Shown here piece after piece: positions 1 through 7,834 of a DNA stretch of 64,000 bases. Below the pieces are notes generated by a model. That model did no database searches. It was given only the letters and a program-made list of their open reading frames with translations, and was not told the origin of the DNA. The stretch lies in assembly GCF_026339735.1 (NCBI RefSeq), contig NZ_JAPEQG010000001.1, positions 3,968,001-4,032,000 on the forward strand. Direction: 5' to 3'. Positions within the stretch are counted from its first letter, which is position 1. Every line of letters starts with the position of its first letter. The translations under genes were made by a program, and so were the position numbers. Source of the DNA: Streptomyces sp. NBC_01669. GTDB lineage: Bacteria; Actinomycetota; Actinomycetes; Streptomycetales; Streptomycetaceae.

Positions 1-405
1 CTGGTAGATGAACTCCTCGACGTTGAGCGAGACGGCGCGCTGCTCCAGGTTGGCCTTCACACGCTTCTCGTAACCGGCGTAGGTGTGGATGACGTACCAC
101 TCACCGGGGAGACCGCGGAGCTCGTCACGGAGCGCGGTGACGGCGTCGACGGGAGCGGCCGGCTCGGCCTCTTCCTCGGCCTCCTCGTCGCCCTCGGACG
201 CGCTGTCCTCGTCCTCGGAGTCGGTCTCGTCCTCGGAGTCGGTCTCGTCCTCGACGTGCAGGGCGACCTGCTCGGCGGCCTCGTCGGCTTCGGCCTGGTC
301 CGGCTCCACAGCGTCCGCCGCCTCGACGATCTCGAACTCGTCCTCGGCGGACTCGACGTCGCCCGCCGTCGCGTCGACGGCGTCGTTCAGGTTCGGGTCA
401 GACAC
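1..405 (-). CDS. nusG: Transcription termination/antitermination factor NusG (3' end outside window)
   Basis: NusG binds RNA polymerase, modulates pausing and Rho-dependent termination, and couples transcription to translation. The GTG start at 405 gives a protein whose first ~80 residues are very acidic and low complexity (runs of E and D, with two DETDSED-type repeats). The NGN domain then begins with the typical GEWYVIHTYAGYEKRVKANL segment. About 135 residues are visible before the edge. The acidic extension is usual for actinobacterial NusG and absent from E. coli NusG. It lies directly downstream of secE on the same strand, the conserved secE-nusG arrangement. Identity is secure; the C-terminal KOW domain is not in the window. 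Confidence 0.96.
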   Translation of the reverse strand, partial: MSDPNLNDAVDATAGDVESAEDEFEIVEAADAVEPDQAEADEAAEQVALHVEDETDSEDETDSEDEDSASEGDEEAEEEAEPAAPVDAVTALRDELRGLPGEWYVIHTYAGYEKRVKANLEQRAVSLNVEEFIYQ

Positions 406-450
406 GGTGGCTGCTTCTTCCTGGATACAAATGGGTGGAACATGCGAAAG

Positions 451-469
451 GGGCGCCCTTGGGGCGCCC
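451..469 (-). terminator. GC-rich hairpin between secE and nusG
   Basis: Two copies of the 8-base palindrome GGGCGCCC are separated by 3 bases. They form an 8-bp stem in the 73-base secE-nusG gap, followed on the transcribed (minus) strand by TTTC. It may be a partial terminator, or a processing or attenuation element, because nusG still needs to be transcribed past it or from its own promoter. Confidence 0.35.
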
Positions 470-478
470 TCCGCGGGA

Positions 479-766
479 TCAGCCGAAGACGTACTTGATG
501 ACCCGCTGGAACCCGAAGTCAATCACGGTCACAAGACCGATCATGACGACGACGAATACGATCACCACGGACGTGTACGTCGTGAGCTGGTTGCGAGTCG
601 GCCAGACAACCTTGCGCAACTCGGCGATGATCTGGCGGTAGAACAGCGCGAGGCGGCCCAGAGGACCCTTCTTGCCGCGCTTGCCGCCCTTCCGAGTCTT
701 CTTCTTCGACTCGGGCACTTCATCCTCAGCATCAGGCATGTCGATGGAGCCCACGGCGTCCGTCAC
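479..766 (-). CDS. secE: Preprotein translocase subunit SecE
   Basis: SecE is the small essential subunit that clamps SecY in the Sec translocon of the plasma membrane. The 95-residue protein has a lysine-rich cytosolic segment (ESKKKTRKGGKRGKKG), the conserved amphipathic helix ending ELRKVVWPTRNQL, and one C-terminal membrane segment (VVIVFVVVMIGLVTVI). The GTG at 766 is chosen because AGGTGAG lies just upstream of it and the product then starts TDAVGSID, like remembered streptomycete relatives. An in-frame ATG at 790 would add eight residues. It lies between tRNA-Trp and nusG, as in most actinobacteria. Confidence 0.95.
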   Translation of the reverse strand: MTDAVGSIDMPDAEDEVPESKKKTRKGGKRGKKGPLGRLALFYRQIIAELRKVVWPTRNQLTTYTSVVIVFVVVMIGLVTVIDFGFQRVIKYVFG

Positions 767-872
767 GCTTCTCACCTGATTCCGGGTCATGGCCGTGCCG
801 CGCCCGGTGGAGCCGCACGGCGGTGCATTGAAGTACGTACATGCGCACACATCCTGGCGAAGGAGTGTGTAG

Positions 873-945
873 CAGGGCCGGAGGGACTTGAACCCCCAAC
901 CGCTGGTTTTGGAGACCAGTGCTCTACCAATTGAGCTACGACCCT
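873..945 (-). tRNA. tRNA-Trp (anticodon CCA)
   Basis: The minus strand folds as a 73-base cloverleaf. The acceptor arm is AGGGTCG/CGGCCCT, the D arm is AGCTCAATTGGTAGAGC, and the anticodon loop TCTCCAAAA has CCA in position. The T arm is GGGGGTTCAAGTCCCTC and the discriminator base is G. No CCA is encoded. It sits about 100 bases upstream of secE, the conserved trpT-secE-nusG order. Confidence 0.97.
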
Positions 946-1170
946 TTGTGGTTTCCACCAACCTACCGCATCTTTCCCGGTAACCCGGGTGCAGCAACGG
1001 TGTGGCTGGTGAAGGCCAACGACAGGTGAGTGTACGTGCTCAGCGGCCCGGCGTCGAACAGACAGCTCCCGACAACTCCTGGCCGCATGTTGTCCGCATG
1101 CTGTCCGAGTCCTGTCCGGTCCCTGAAACCCGTGTGCCCACGGGGATCGGGGTCTGGGACGATGGGGCCC

Positions 1171-2397
1171 ATGAGCGCTGCAACTTCTCCCTCCGAGCGC
1201 CGGGTCTCCGCCCGCATCGGTGCAATTTCCGAGTCCGCCACCCTCGCCGTCGACGCCAAGGCCAAGGCCCTCAAGGCCGCCGGCCGCCCGGTGATCGGCT
1301 TCGGTGCCGGCGAGCCCGACTTCCCGACCCCCGGCTACATCGTCGACGCCGCGGTCGAGGCCTGCCGCAACCCGAAGTACCACCGCTACACCCCCGCCGG
1401 CGGGCTCCCCGAGCTCAAGGCCGCCATTGCGGAGAAGACGCTGCGCGACTCCGGTTACGAGGTCGACGCCTCCCAGATCCTGGTGACCAACGGCGGCAAG
1501 CAGGCCATCTACGAGGCGTTCGCCGCGATCCTCGACCCGGGCGACGAGGTCATCGTCCCGGCGCCGTACTGGACCACCTACCCCGAGTCGATCCGTCTCG
1601 CCGGCGGTGTCCCGGTGGAGGTCGTGGCCGACGAGACCACCGGCTACCGGGTCTCCGTCGAGCAGCTGGAGGCGGCGCGCACCGAGCGTACGAAGGTCGT
1701 CCTGTTCGTCTCCCCGTCGAACCCGACCGGTGCGGTGTACAGCGAGGCCGACGCCAAGGCGATCGGCGAGTGGGCCGTCGAGCACGGCCTGTGGGTGCTG
1801 ACCGACGAGATCTACGAGCACCTGGTCTACGGCACCGCGAAGTTCACCTCGCTGCCGGCGCTCGTGCCCGCCCTGCGCGAGAAGTGCATCGTGGTCAACG
1901 GTGTCGCCAAGACGTACGCGATGACCGGCTGGCGCGTGGGCTGGCTCATCGGCCCGAAGGACGTCGTCAAGGCCGCGACCAACCTGCAGTCGCACGCCAC
2001 GTCCAACGTCTCCAACGTCGCTCAGATCGCCGCGCTGGCCGCCGTCTCCGGGAACCTGGACGCGGTCGCCGAGATGCGGACCGCCTTCGACCGCCGTCGT
2101 CAGACCATCGTGCGGATGCTGAACGAGATCGACGGCGTGCTGTGCCCGGAGCCCGAGGGCGCGTTCTACGCCTACCCGTCGGTGAAGGCGCTGCTCGGCA
2201 AGGAGATCCGCGGCAAGCGCCCGGCCACCTCGGTCGAGCTGGCCGCGCTGATCCTGGATGAGGCCGAGGTCGCGGTCGTTCCGGGCGAGGCCTTCGGCAC
2301 ACCGGGCTACCTGCGGCTGTCGTACGCGCTGGGCGACGAGGACCTCGTCGAGGGCGTGTCGCGGCTCCAGAAGCTGCTGGGCGAGGCGAAGGACTGA
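1171..2397 (+). CDS. aspC: Pyridoxal-phosphate aspartate/aromatic aminotransferase (class I)
   Basis: A 408-residue fold-type I aminotransferase that interconverts aspartate (or related amino acids) and 2-oxoglutarate in the cytosol. Family marks are GAGEPDFPTP near residue 50, the YTPAGG region, the PLP-pocket segment PSNPTGAVY, the TDEIYEHLVYG stretch, and the Schiff-base lysine in VAKTYAMTGWRVGW (Lys247). The final arginine region RLSYALGDEDLVEG is present. The ATG at 1171 is chosen over upstream starts because homology begins at MSAATSPSERRVSARIGAIS; the ribosome site is weak. It faces away from tRNA-Trp/secE and ends at a strong hairpin. Confidence 0.93.
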   Translation: MSAATSPSERRVSARIGAISESATLAVDAKAKALKAAGRPVIGFGAGEPDFPTPGYIVDAAVEACRNPKYHRYTPAGGLPELKAAIAEKTLRDSGYEVDASQILVTNGGKQAIYEAFAAILDPGDEVIVPAPYWTTYPESIRLAGGVPVEVVADETTGYRVSVEQLEAARTERTKVVLFVSPSNPTGAVYSEADAKAIGEWAVEHGLWVLTDEIYEHLVYGTAKFTSLPALVPALREKCIVVNGVAKTYAMTGWRVGWLIGPKDVVKAATNLQSHATSNVSNVAQIAALAAVSGNLDAVAEMRTAFDRRRQTIVRMLNEIDGVLCPEPEGAFYAYPSVKALLGKEIRGKRPATSVELAALILDEAEVAVVPGEAFGTPGYLRLSYALGDEDLVEGVSRLQKLLGEAKD

Positions 2398-2418
2398 CCG
2401 TCCCGGATCCCGCCCCTG

Positions 2419-2444
2419 TGACCCCCGGCCGCGGCCGGGGGTCA
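2419..2444. terminator. Intrinsic terminator after aspC
   Basis: TGACCCCCGGCC and its exact complement form a 12-bp stem with a 2-base loop, followed by TTTCTTTGTT on the plus strand. It starts 22 bases after the aspC stop codon and is the best rho-independent terminator candidate in this part of the window. Confidence 0.8.
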
Positions 2445-2518
2445 TTTCTTTGTTCGGGGATCGACTCGATGGGGAAACCGGCTACCGCGAGGACCCGCGG
2501 GTGCGGCAGGATCTTCGA

Positions 2519-3538
2519 ATGGAGCGTGATGTACGGCTGTTGCCCAAGGCCCATCTGCATTTGCATTTCACCGGGTCGATGCGGCCCACGACACTGCTCG
2601 AACTCGCCGACAAGTACGGCGTACGCCTGCCGGAGGCACTGACCGGCGGCGAACCGCCCCAGCTGCGGGCCACCGACGAGCGCGGCTGGTTCCGCTTCCA
2701 GCGGCTCTACGACATCGCCCGGTCCTGTCTGCGGGCGCCGGAGGACATCCAGCGACTGGTGCGCGAGACGGCCCAGGAGGACGTCGCCGACGGCTCCGGC
2801 TGGCTGGAGATCCAGGTCGACCCCACCTCGTACGCCCCGCTGCTCGGCGGGCTGATCCCGGCGATCGAGATCATTCTGGACGCGGTGGACGCCGCCGCCC
2901 GCGAGACCGGCCTCGGGATGCGGGTGGTGATCGCCGCGAACCGGATGAAGCACCCGCTGGACGCGCGGACTCTGGCACGGCTCGCGGTCCGCTACGCGCA
3001 CCGGGGCGTCGTCGGCTTCGGGCTCTCCAACGACGAGCGGCGCGGAATGGCGCGCGACTTCGACCGGGCCTTCGCCATCGCCAGGGAGGGCGGCCTGCTG
3101 GCGGCCCCGCACGGCGGGGAGCTGGCCGGCCCGTCGAGCGTGCGGGACTGCGTGGACGACCTCTACGCGGCCCGGATCGGCCACGGCGTACGGGCCGCCG
3201 AGGACCCGCGGCTGCTGCGCAGACTGGCGGAGCGCGGGGTGACCTGCGAGGTGTGCCCTGCGTCGAACGTCGCACTGGGCGTCTACGAGAAGCCGTCGGA
3301 CGTACCCTTGCGCACTCTGTTCGAGGCCGGGGTGCCGATGGCGCTCGGCGCGGACGACCCGCTGCTCTTCGGCTCCCGGCTGGCCGCGCAGTACGAACTC
3401 GTACGCCGCCACCACGCGTTCACGGACGAGGAGCTGGCGGAGCTGGCGCGGCAGTCGGTACGGGGGTCGGCGGCGCCGTCCGACGTACGGGAGCGGCTCC
3501 TCGGCGGGATCGACGACTGGCTGGCGAAGCCGGCCTGA
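2519..3538 (+). CDS. add: Adenosine deaminase
   Basis: A 339-residue metal-dependent hydrolase that converts adenosine or deoxyadenosine to inosine and ammonia in purine salvage. The N-terminal zinc motif is KAHLHLHFTGS (His14 and His16 the likely ligands). A HGG motif occurs in APHGGELAG, the later HGVRAAED histidine is present, and the C-terminal metal Asp lies in LGADDPLLFG. The length fits the family. The ATG at 2519 is used because homology starts at RDVRLLPKAHLH; upstream in-frame starts would overlap aspC. No obvious strong ribosome site is visible. It could in principle deaminate adenine or another aminopurine. Confidence 0.9.
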   Translation: MERDVRLLPKAHLHLHFTGSMRPTTLLELADKYGVRLPEALTGGEPPQLRATDERGWFRFQRLYDIARSCLRAPEDIQRLVRETAQEDVADGSGWLEIQVDPTSYAPLLGGLIPAIEIILDAVDAAARETGLGMRVVIAANRMKHPLDARTLARLAVRYAHRGVVGFGLSNDERRGMARDFDRAFAIAREGGLLAAPHGGELAGPSSVRDCVDDLYAARIGHGVRAAEDPRLLRRLAERGVTCEVCPASNVALGVYEKPSDVPLRTLFEAGVPMALGADDPLLFGSRLAAQYELVRRHHAFTDEELAELARQSVRGSAAPSDVRERLLGGIDDWLAKPA

Positions 3539-3782
3539 CAGCGCGACGGCCGGGAAGAAGACAGGCTCACCGCGGGACCCGGCCGGCATTTTCGTTCGGA
3601 CCGATGCCGAGCGCGCCGCCCTGGAGCCGGCGGAGCAGGGCACCCGCATCGGATGCGGTGCATCGCAAGGCGGAGGAGCGTCCTCATATGGGGCGTATTC
3701 AGGCGTTCCGACAACGCAGCGAGGTGCCGTAGCTGTCGTCGTGCGCCCGCCCTCCATTTGCCGGTCGGTCTGAGCTTGATCT

Positions 3783-5224
3783 TTAAGGCTGCTGCTCGGC
3801 CCCGCCGCGTCTAGGCATATCCGTTTTGCGCTGTTTCTTGCCGACTGGGTGGCGGGGTGCGGGGGTGGAGGTGCGGCCCTTGGGGCGGCCTGGGCCGGGG
3901 TGGGAGGCTTTCGGCGCGCGGGCCGGGGTGCCCAGGATCCGCCGGATGCGGGGATAGCCGCGCCGGACCCGGCCGGGGTGAGCCGATCCGGTGTCAGGGG
4001 CTTTTCCCAGGGGCGCCGGAGGTCCTCGGTCAGGGGGCGGGCGAGACGGAGTTGCGCGTAGGCGGCGAGGATCAGCCACACCCACCGGTCGGCCTGTTCG
4101 GGGGTGCGCAGGCGGGGTCGGGTCAGGCCGAGGGTCTGCTTGAAGAAGCGGAAAGTGTGCTCGATATCGAACCGTCGAAGGAAGATCCGCCAGAGGCGGT
4201 CGACGTCGTGCGCGGTGGCGTCGGGGTCGCTGTGCCACAGCCATAGCGGCTTGGGGGCGCGGTTGCCGGGCAGGTGCTCGACCGCCAGATGGACCAACGT
4301 TCCCTCGACGAGGGGGAGTTCGCCTTCGTGGTGGGCCCAGGAGCCGCGCCGGTCCAGCTTGGGGTGCAGGCGGCCCCAGCAGCGGGCGAGGACCTGGCCG
4401 AAGCGGTCGTGGACGCCGGCCGACTCCTGGACCGGGGCCGGGTGGGCGGCGGGGTCGGCGAGGCGGAACTCCGCTCCATGTCGGGGCGGGCGCCCGGGGT
4501 TCGTTCCGCGGCGCTTGCCGGCCGGGGCGCGCATCACCCGGTCGGCGCGGATGCGGCCCAGCAGCCGCACCGGCTCCTCGCGCAGCAGCCAGGTCAGGCG
4601 CACGAGGTCGTAGCCGGAGTCCAGGACGAACAGCACCGGCAAGTCGCCCGGTCGCCACTGCCCGGCCCGCTCCAGGCGGGCGACAAGGTCGCGGATCTGG
4701 GCGGCGGTGACCTCGGTGGGATCGTCCTCGGGCCCCAATCGCACCGCGTCCAGCGGCCCGGTCCACGAGGAGCGGCCGCCGCCGAGGGCCGCCGCGACCT
4801 GGTAGGGCCAGCCCGGGATGGTCTGACGCACCCCGTCGCACCGGCACGGACGGTGGCAGTGCAGCCGCTGGGGCGAACACTCGGCATCCGGACGCGGCCA
4901 CGGAGTGACGTCCAGCGCGATGGACAGCTGCCCGTCCGCCCCGCGCGGCAGTACGAGCCCCGCCAGGGCCATCCGAAGCCGGGACACGTTGATGTGCCCC
5001 TGGGCCAGCGCGTCGTACATCGCTCCGTGCCCGCGCCGATGCACCCCCGACAGCGAGAGTTCCGGCAGGGACGTCACCGGCCCGTCGGCGCACAGCACCG
5101 CGTCCATGAGCTCGAACAGAGCATCCGCCCGCAACGTCAGGCACTCGTACAGCTCACGGCGAAACCGGGACAACCCGGCCAGGGCCTCGACGCGCACGGC
5201 GCCGTCTTGCAGACTGTCCATCAC
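3783..5224 (-). pseudogene. Putative DDE transposase, frameshifted near its 3' end
   Basis: About 480 residues of a streptomycete putative transposase. It has an N-terminal RFRRELYECLTLRADALFEL segment, a catalytic-type LDVTPW motif, LDSGYDLVRLTWLL, and the RRFDIEHTFRFFKQTLGLTRPRLRTPEQADRW region. The frame breaks at about 3971-3976. Upstream it reads ...DRLTPA, and the expected continuation RVRRGYPRIRRIL...APRHPVGKKQR is in another frame ending at 3783. Restoring one C in the CCGGCCGGGG run rejoins them. Either the element is inactive or this is a sequencing indel in a G/C run. The frame otherwise continues uninterrupted far past its natural end. Confidence 0.8.
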
Positions 5225-5301
5225 GGCCTTTGGTTGATCAACGTGTCTCTTGGCGGAAACACATGATCAAGCAGAGGCCGCCCAGCTGTCAGGCGAACGA
5301 C

Positions 5302-5334
5302 AAACCCCACCAAGAAATGATCTTGGTGGGGTTT
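5302..5334. terminator. Perfect 13-bp hairpin downstream of TetR gene
   Basis: AAACCCCACCAAG and its exact complement are separated by 7 bases, 11 bases past the stop of the minus-strand TetR gene. It most simply terminates that gene. It also lies just inside the proposed right end of the insertion sequence, so a subterminal transposase site is possible. Confidence 0.6.
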
Positions 5335-5344
5335 AAAGCCAAGC

Positions 5345-5950
5345 TTAGGCGCCGATTCCGTGCAGCACCGTCCGCGCCACGGATGCGGCGAACTCGTCGA
5401 GTGAGTGCGGGGGCCGGCCCTCCTCCGTCGCGTCGTAGGCGAACGCGCGCTGGACGCAGGCGCCGAGCAGCAGCGACGCGGCGGCATAGGTGTCGGCGCC
5501 GGGCCGGACGCGCCCCGCGGACTGCTCGCTGCGGAGGTAGGCGGCGACGCCCTGGATCGGCATGTGCGGGCCGGTGCCGAGCTCGCGCATGACCGCGTCG
5601 TGGCGGCTCTTGAGCCGCGGCTCGGCATAGAGGGAGGCGGCGATCGGGAAGCTCTGGGCGTAGAAGAGCGCGGCCTCGCGGGCGATCTCGGTGAGGTTCT
5701 CCTCGACCGTCCGCTCCCCCGCCGCCGGGTCGGCGGTCAGCCGCCGCAGGAGCGGGTTGAGCTTCGGCAGCCGCTCCTTGAGGACAGCCACGAACAGCTC
5801 CTCCTTGCTCGGGAAGTGCTTGTAGAGGGCCGCCTCCGAACAGCCCGCCGCCCGGGCGATTTCCTTGGTGGTGGCCCGGGCCAGGCCGATGGTGAGCATC
5901 AGCTGGTGGGCGGCGTCGATGATGCGGACGCGGGCCGGCTTCTGCTCCAT
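5345..5950 (-). CDS. TetR-family transcriptional regulator
   Basis: A 201-residue one-component repressor-type protein. The N-terminal helix-turn-helix is IIDAAHQLMLTIGLARATTKEIARAAGCSEAALYKHFPSKEELFVAVL split over residues ~10-57, followed by an alpha-helical ligand domain. The ATG at 5950 is preferred because it begins MEQKPARVRII; a longer start at 5989 would overlap the operator. It is divergent from an NAD(P)-binding protein across an 86-base gap holding a 33-bp inverted repeat, so it probably represses that gene and itself. The ligand is unknown. Confidence 0.88.
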   Translation of the reverse strand: MEQKPARVRIIDAAHQLMLTIGLARATTKEIARAAGCSEAALYKHFPSKEELFVAVLKERLPKLNPLLRRLTADPAAGERTVEENLTEIAREAALFYAQSFPIAASLYAEPRLKSRHDAVMRELGTGPHMPIQGVAAYLRSEQSAGRVRPGADTYAAASLLLGACVQRAFAYDATEEGRPPHSLDEFAASVARTVLHGIGA

Positions 5951-5980
5951 GTGCACTCCAATGAGGCTTGACGCGTGGTG

Positions 5981-6013
5981 AGTATCCACTCACTCTAGAG
6001 GTGAGTGAATACT
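5981..6013. promoter_or_regulatory. 33-bp inverted repeat, likely TetR operator
   Basis: AGTATCCACTCAC and GTGAGTGAATACT are 13-base arms with one mismatch, separated by the self-complementary-like TCTAGAG. The dyad is centred at 5997, between the divergent TetR gene and the NAD(P)-binding gene. Size, symmetry and position are typical of a TetR-family operator. Confidence 0.75.
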
Positions 6014-6036
6014 TACCCACCCGGGGAGGGTGCGCA

Positions 6037-6672
6037 ATGAGACTCACGGTGTTCGGCGCGACAGGCGGCATCGGCCAGGAGATCGTCCGCCAGGCGGTGG
6101 CCGCGGGCCATGACGTGACGGCAGTGGTCCGCGATCCGGCACGGCTGCCGGTCCCGCTCTCCGACGTCACGGTCCGTACAACGGCGCGGATCGACGATCC
6201 GGAGGCGCTGCGCGAAGCGGTCGCCGGGCGGGACGCGGTGCTCTCCGGACTCGGCTCGCGCGGCCGGAAGGCCGACGGGATCGCCGAACGGCTCACCGGC
6301 TCGGTGCTGCGGGCGATGGAGGCTGAGGGGACGCGGCGGCTGCTCGTGGTGAGCGCGGCCCCGGTCGCGCCGAAGCCCGCGGACGATCCGTTGCTGGACC
6401 GGATGATGCTGAAGGCGATCGGGGCGATTCTCAAGGAGGTCTATGCCGACCTCACGCTGATGGAGGCCGCACTGGCCCGCAGCGCGACGGACTGGACGTC
6501 GGTCCGGCCGCCGAAGCTCACCAACGGGCCGCTGACCGGGACGTACCGGACGGTCTACGGCAGCAATCCGCGCAGCGGCCGGTCCATCTCGCGGGCCGAT
6601 GTGGCGCACGCGATGCTGGCACTGATCGACGATCCGGCGGCGGTGAAGCAGGGCGTGGGCGTGGCGTACTGA
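6037..6672 (+). CDS. NAD(P)-binding Rossmann-fold oxidoreductase (SDR/NmrA type)
   Basis: A 211-residue atypical short-chain dehydrogenase. The dinucleotide motif GATGGIGQEIVRQAVAAGH is at residues ~7-25 and a VVSAAPVAP segment lies mid-protein. There is no classical YxxxK catalytic pair, as in the NAD(P)H-binding (flavin reductase/NmrA-like) group. The ATG at 6037 follows a good site, GGGGAGGG, at 6023-6030. Control by the divergent TetR regulator is likely from the shared operator. Substrate unknown; a role in redox or xenobiotic stress is a guess from the family. Confidence 0.82.
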   Translation: MRLTVFGATGGIGQEIVRQAVAAGHDVTAVVRDPARLPVPLSDVTVRTTARIDDPEALREAVAGRDAVLSGLGSRGRKADGIAERLTGSVLRAMEAEGTRRLLVVSAAPVAPKPADDPLLDRMMLKAIGAILKEVYADLTLMEAALARSATDWTSVRPPKLTNGPLTGTYRTVYGSNPRSGRSISRADVAHAMLALIDDPAAVKQGVGVAY

Positions 6673-6685
6673 CACCACACCCGCG

Positions 6686-7741
6686 TCAGAGGGTGACGCC
6701 GACCGTCACCGGTTCGTTGACGAGCGTGACGCCGAAGGCGTCGTGAACGCCCGCGACGACCTCGCGGGCGAGCGCGAGCAGGTCCTCGGTGGTCGCCCCG
6801 CCGCGGTTGGTGAGGGCGAGCGTGTGCTTGGTGGAGATGCGGGCGGGCCCGGATCCGTACCCCTTGGTGAAACCGGCCCGGTCGATGAGCCAGGCCGCCG
6901 AGGTCTTGGTGCGTCCCCCGTCCGCGGGGAAGGCGGGGGGCGTCACCTCGGGGCCGAGCCGGTCCTTGGCACGGGCGAGGAACGCCTCGTACTGCGCACC
7001 GTCGAGGATCGGGTTGGTGAAGAAGGACCCCGCCGACCAGGTGTCGTGGTCCTCCGGGTCGAGCACCATGCCCTTGCCGGCCCGGAGCCGCAGCACGGTC
7101 TCACGGGCGGCCGCCGCGGGCACCCGGTCGCCCTGCTCCACACCCATGGCACGGGCCGTTTCGGGGTACTTGATGGGCGCGGAGAGACCGCCCGCGTCTT
7201 CCAGCTCGAAACGGACACGCAGCACCACGAAGCGGTCGGGTTCGGCCTTGAAGCGGCTGTGGCGGTACGAGAATGCGCACTCGGCATTCGGGATGGTGAC
7301 CGTTTCGCGGGCGTACCGGTCATAGGCGACGACCTCCGTGATGGTCGACGCGACCTCCTGGCCGTACGCACCGACGTTCTGGATCGGCGTCGCACCCGCC
7401 GAGCCGGGGATTCCGGCCAGGCACTCGATGCCCGCGAGACCGGCTTCGACCGTGCGGGCGACGGCGTCCGTCCAGATCTCTCCGGCGGCCAGTTCCAGCG
7501 TCGTACCGGAGAGCGCGAAGCCCTTGGTCGCGATGCGCAGGGCGGTGCCGTCGAAGCCCTTGTCGCCGATGACCAGGTTGCTGCCGCCGCCGACGACGAG
7601 GAGCGGAGTGCCGTCCTCGTCGGCCTCACGCACGGCTGCGACCACCTCGGCGTCCGTCGTTGCCGTGAGGAGGCGGGCCGCGGGGCCGCCGAGCCGGAAG
7701 GTGGTCAGAGGGGCGAGGGGGGCGTCGTGGAGTTCCTGCAC
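6686..7741 (-). CDS. murB: UDP-N-acetylenolpyruvoylglucosamine reductase
   Basis: MurB is the FAD enzyme that reduces UDP-GlcNAc-enolpyruvate to UDP-MurNAc, the second committed step of peptidoglycan precursor synthesis, using NADPH. Visible marks are VVGGGSNLVIGDKGFDG (FAD diphosphate), GIPGSAGATPIQNVGAYGQE, SYRHSRFK, the catalytic-serine segment SAGSFFTNP, and KGYGSGPARISTKHTLALTN near the end. The GTG at 7741 gives 351 residues starting QELHDAPLAPLTTFRLGG. There is no Shine-Dalgarno sequence there, so it may be leaderless, or a longer start at 7831 may be used. It ends 14 bases from the convergent oxidoreductase gene. Confidence 0.93.
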   Translation of the reverse strand: MQELHDAPLAPLTTFRLGGPAARLLTATTDAEVVAAVREADEDGTPLLVVGGGSNLVIGDKGFDGTALRIATKGFALSGTTLELAAGEIWTDAVARTVEAGLAGIECLAGIPGSAGATPIQNVGAYGQEVASTITEVVAYDRYARETVTIPNAECAFSYRHSRFKAEPDRFVVLRVRFELEDAGGLSAPIKYPETARAMGVEQGDRVPAAAARETVLRLRAGKGMVLDPEDHDTWSAGSFFTNPILDGAQYEAFLARAKDRLGPEVTPPAFPADGGRTKTSAAWLIDRAGFTKGYGSGPARISTKHTLALTNRGGATTEDLLALAREVVAGVHDAFGVTLVNEPVTVGVTL

Positions 7742-7834
7742 GGGGACAAGAGTACGGTCCGCGGCGCCACCGCTCGGGCGGGGCCACGGACCGTGCACAC
7801 AGGGCAGCCGGGTCGGACGGGACCGGGCCACGGA

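Larger units (their letters stand above)
3773..5345 (-). mobile_element. Insertion sequence with frameshifted transposase
   Basis: A single transposase reading frame (minus strand) fills this stretch. Imperfect terminal inverted repeats may be AGCTTGATCTTTAA at 3773-3786 and its near complement at 5333-5345 (AGCTTGGCTTTAA on the minus strand). The right repeat overlaps the stop codon of the neighbouring TetR gene, so the exact border is uncertain, and no target duplication could be fixed by eye. Confidence 0.55.

Noticed and set aside
787..2445. A 552-codon minus-strand frame across tRNA-Trp and aspC
   Set aside because: It reads through a tRNA gene and is antisense to aspC; composition is typical of a shadow frame.
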